In this document: positions 61,369-64,000 of the stretch, piece after piece
Layout of the letters: every line of letters begins with the position of its first letter
Position numbering within the stretch: the first letter of the stretch is position 1
Source: Trichoplax sp. H2
Taxonomy: Eukaryota; Placozoa; Uniplacotomia; Trichoplacea
DNA length: 64,000 nt
Direction: 5' to 3'
NCBI GenBank assembly: GCA_003344405.1
Contig: NOWV01000075.1
Span: forward strand, 62,001-126,000
Program-made: the position numbers and the translations under genes
Notes under the pieces: model-generated
What the model saw: only the letters and a program-made list of their open reading frames with translations
Told to the model about the DNA's origin: nothing
Database searches by the model: none

Positions 61369-64000
61369 AAAAGTCTAAAAATTAACCTTTAAACATCAAG
61401 ATTTAGTCATAAAAATAACAGTCTAACTACTTAACAATCAACACAACCTCTGCCAATTCCCATCTTATTTTCTATTTTCCTAACTAAACTTTCCTAATGT
61501 GACTTTCATATCACGCCATAAAATTTCAAAGTTTCAAATTCATAATAAAAAGTTCAAATTTCAAAAATCAACTCGTACGATATTTTTCATAAACTAAAAT
61601 CTAATAGTTAAAACAGAAAATTAAAACAGATAAATTAATACAGAAAAATTATATCGGACATAAATCCGAGCGGTTCCGGAATCCGAATCAGAAAAATCCG
61701 GATTTTATAAAGATCACAGTAATCGCTTATCAAGAAATTTTATATGACTACTACGACTACTTTTCTGACATTAGGATCGCTTAGTATTGATAATATTGAT
61801 GTTTTAGCGTCAGGTTGTATGGTAACTGTACGATTATAGACTACATTACAGTACTTTACGGTCATGTTATAAATCCCCTTTCTCTATGGATAGGGTTTTG
61901 TTACTAAGTCAAGTTCATTTATAACTTGAATAGACTATCAAACGCTCTTTCTTTAGATTAGGCAACTGCTCTAGGGCTACTTCTATAGTAATTAATCTAT
62001 ATATAATACCTCGTAAAATAATGAAGAAGAAAAGATGGCGACATGATGATTTGGCAGGGTAAAACTTAAAGACACTATCACTTTATAGGTATTTTTTATA
62101 GTAAAATAATACTAGTTACATACTAAAAGCTATAAAGGACTCTGCTTTTAGTCCTTTACTACAGTTACCATTCACTAGCTATGATTATCGCTATAATATC
62201 GGCCTAATTTTCACAAATAATCCTCGGAATAGTTAAATTTACTTTATTGATGTACGAAAACCTAGTATAATAATGAAACTAGTTTTAAGCTAGTTTTAAA
62301 TTTCTACTTGCAATAAAAATCAGCGATATCCGGACGTCCAATCCGATAGAAATTACTTTCTGATATTATAGATACAGCGCTCAATAATTCATAGTAAAGC
62401 ACAAACACTGATATAATAAAACGATGATTATCGTTTTATTATTTTCTAATCTCCGGTAATTCTCACTCGAAATGCTTTTAATGAACTTTAACGACATACG
62501 AAAATTTACTACCATAATACTATAAAACTATTTTAAGAGCCGTTTGAAAGTTAAATATAAAGCATGATGCTATGTTATATTTACAATGTAAAAGCACCTT
62601 AATGGTTGAGAACTTGATCGGACCTTCTATAAGTGAATGTTATTCTAGTTTTAGTTTATCTGAAGGATCTGAGCTTATTTTTATTCCATTATGATATAGT
62701 ACGCCAGAATAAGTAATTTTATTAATACTCTGTGGGTGTAACTCTTTATAATTAAACTAGAACAATGCCAGTTACGTTATTTTAAAAATATTTTACAATA
62801 TGATTCAATGAATATCAAATATAATCTTTCTGGATAACTCCATGGGAACTGTTATGAATTCACTGCGTTATTTTTTAGCCTTAAAAGTCAAGATGATAGT
62901 TGCAAAACATCATTGAAACGAAATAGGCGTGACGTTTATGCTAACTAAAATTTATTCATATCTGACACAGAATCCAATAGAAACAATTTTATATCATAAT
63001 GTAATAGAATCATATCTTGATCTAGTTTACCTACAAGCAGAAATAAAGAAATGCATCATAATTGCATAGAGTGCTTAAAATAGTACCCATACGTAGGAAT
63101 TAATTCCTATGTTGGTAATTAAATTGAAATATTTATTAAATACATAGATAACCTAAAGCAGTTGAAATCAAATTATTACCGTGTCTAAAAGTAACATAAA
63201 TAGAGAAGAATATCGCATGATTAAAGTAAAACCAGCAATGCTATAGAATTCGACAAGTGAAATACTTATCCATATATATCTAAGTGCAATAATGATTCTA
63301 AGGTTTAATCAGCTAATAGTAATCGATTTATATCTTCTATTTTTATAATTGAGCAGGCAAAGAATACGCAGTAGCATTTTAATTTAAAATGTGAAGTATT
63401 TCCTTATTGTAATCAACGTGTAATGAGCTGTATTATTTATTATGATCCATTTTCTACTCCAATTTGCATTTACTGTTGAGTTATAAGTCTGATAAGATTC
63501 TAAACCCTTAAATTAGAAGATTAAAATTAACTCAATCATATCGAACAGACCACAAATGAATACTGATTTTTTTACGATATAGCCAACGAAGGGCATAAAT
63601 TCTGCAGCTATGAATGAAGCTAAAGTGCAAAATTGAATCAATCGATAGTCTATAACGTTTGTTGGCTATCTAAAATTAAATGGCAGAAATAGGTTAATTA
63701 ATTTTTCACTTTTCCTGGATTAGGTCAGTCACACTATCTTGAATTATTTTCCCAGTTGTCATACATAAGTTCATATTTTTAGAGCCATAATCAGGAAATA
63801 ACCAAGTTTGCTTCTAGAAATCAGTCTATAGAAAAAGTAATTCATTTAATAGAAAGAAGGAATTAGACTAACTATAGGCATGATTATTACTTCAATTAGA
63901 TTTATAAATTCCGTGACAGAATATATGAAAGGGTTAAAAATCAGCTTAATATTCGGTCTTATGTATGCATAAATTAATAAATTGTTCATAATTGCTTATA
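61369..64000. other. Intergenic region to the window end
   Basis: AT-rich sequence without supportable coding frames. A small inverted repeat (AAAACGATGATTATCGTTTT, 62418-62437) is present. Nothing suggests a gene running off the right edge. Confidence 0.3.

Noticed and set aside
1-64000. CRISPR arrays, prokaryotic operons or phage genes
   Set aside because: No regularly spaced repeats, no ribosome binding sites and no long contiguous frames apart from two intronless receptors; the splice-site structure is eukaryotic.

Overview
The window looks like animal (metazoan) nuclear DNA: very AT-rich, no operons, no ribosome binding sites, and genes cut into many short exons by mostly 150-500 base introns with GT/AG ends. 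Intron-dense adhesion-type receptors next to intronless class A receptors in a compact invertebrate genome fit a placozoan (Trichoplax/Hoilungia-like) best. That assignment is an inference from gene style, not from a database match.

Left two thirds (about 4.0-41.7 kb): three paralogous receptor genes sit head to tail on the minus strand: A (4005-15107), B (19111-28573) and C (33706-41749). I rebuilt them exon by exon by reading the complementary strand and matching the three genes to each other. Each has 21 coding exons with almost identical phases: a signal-peptide exon, two exons of an unrecognised Cys-rich module, a helical exon, a short module ending in CCQTG, a hormone-receptor-motif (HRM/HormR) domain split over two exons, a three-exon stalk, a seven-helix domain of the adhesion/secretin type over seven exons, and three exons of divergent cytoplasmic tail. 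The models close without internal stops at 855, 895 and about 870 residues. None shows a recognisable GPS cleavage motif before helix 1. Exons 5-6 of gene C are the one poorly resolved place.

Right third (about 47.5-59.2 kb): two intronless class A (rhodopsin-like) receptors of exactly 340 residues lie on the plus strand, 47481-48503 and 58180-59202. They are clearly duplicates and share flanking blocks: a CCCATTGTG element about 190-220 bases upstream, the context around the start codon, and a 3' block that is itself tandemly duplicated behind the first copy. The second copy has three tandem repeat units in its upstream region and has changed the helix 7 NPxxY motif to NLxxY.

Mobile and structural DNA: two LTR-like elements of about 600 bases, each starting TGTTACGG and flanked by a 5-base target duplication, lie at 36749-37352 (inside an intron of gene C) and 60769-61368. 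One intron of gene B holds two strong inverted repeats, one of 24 bp and one abutting the 5' splice site. A palindromic GTAC/ACAGTACTGT simple-repeat field lies at about 1541-2007. The rest is AT-rich intergenic sequence in which I see no supportable gene.
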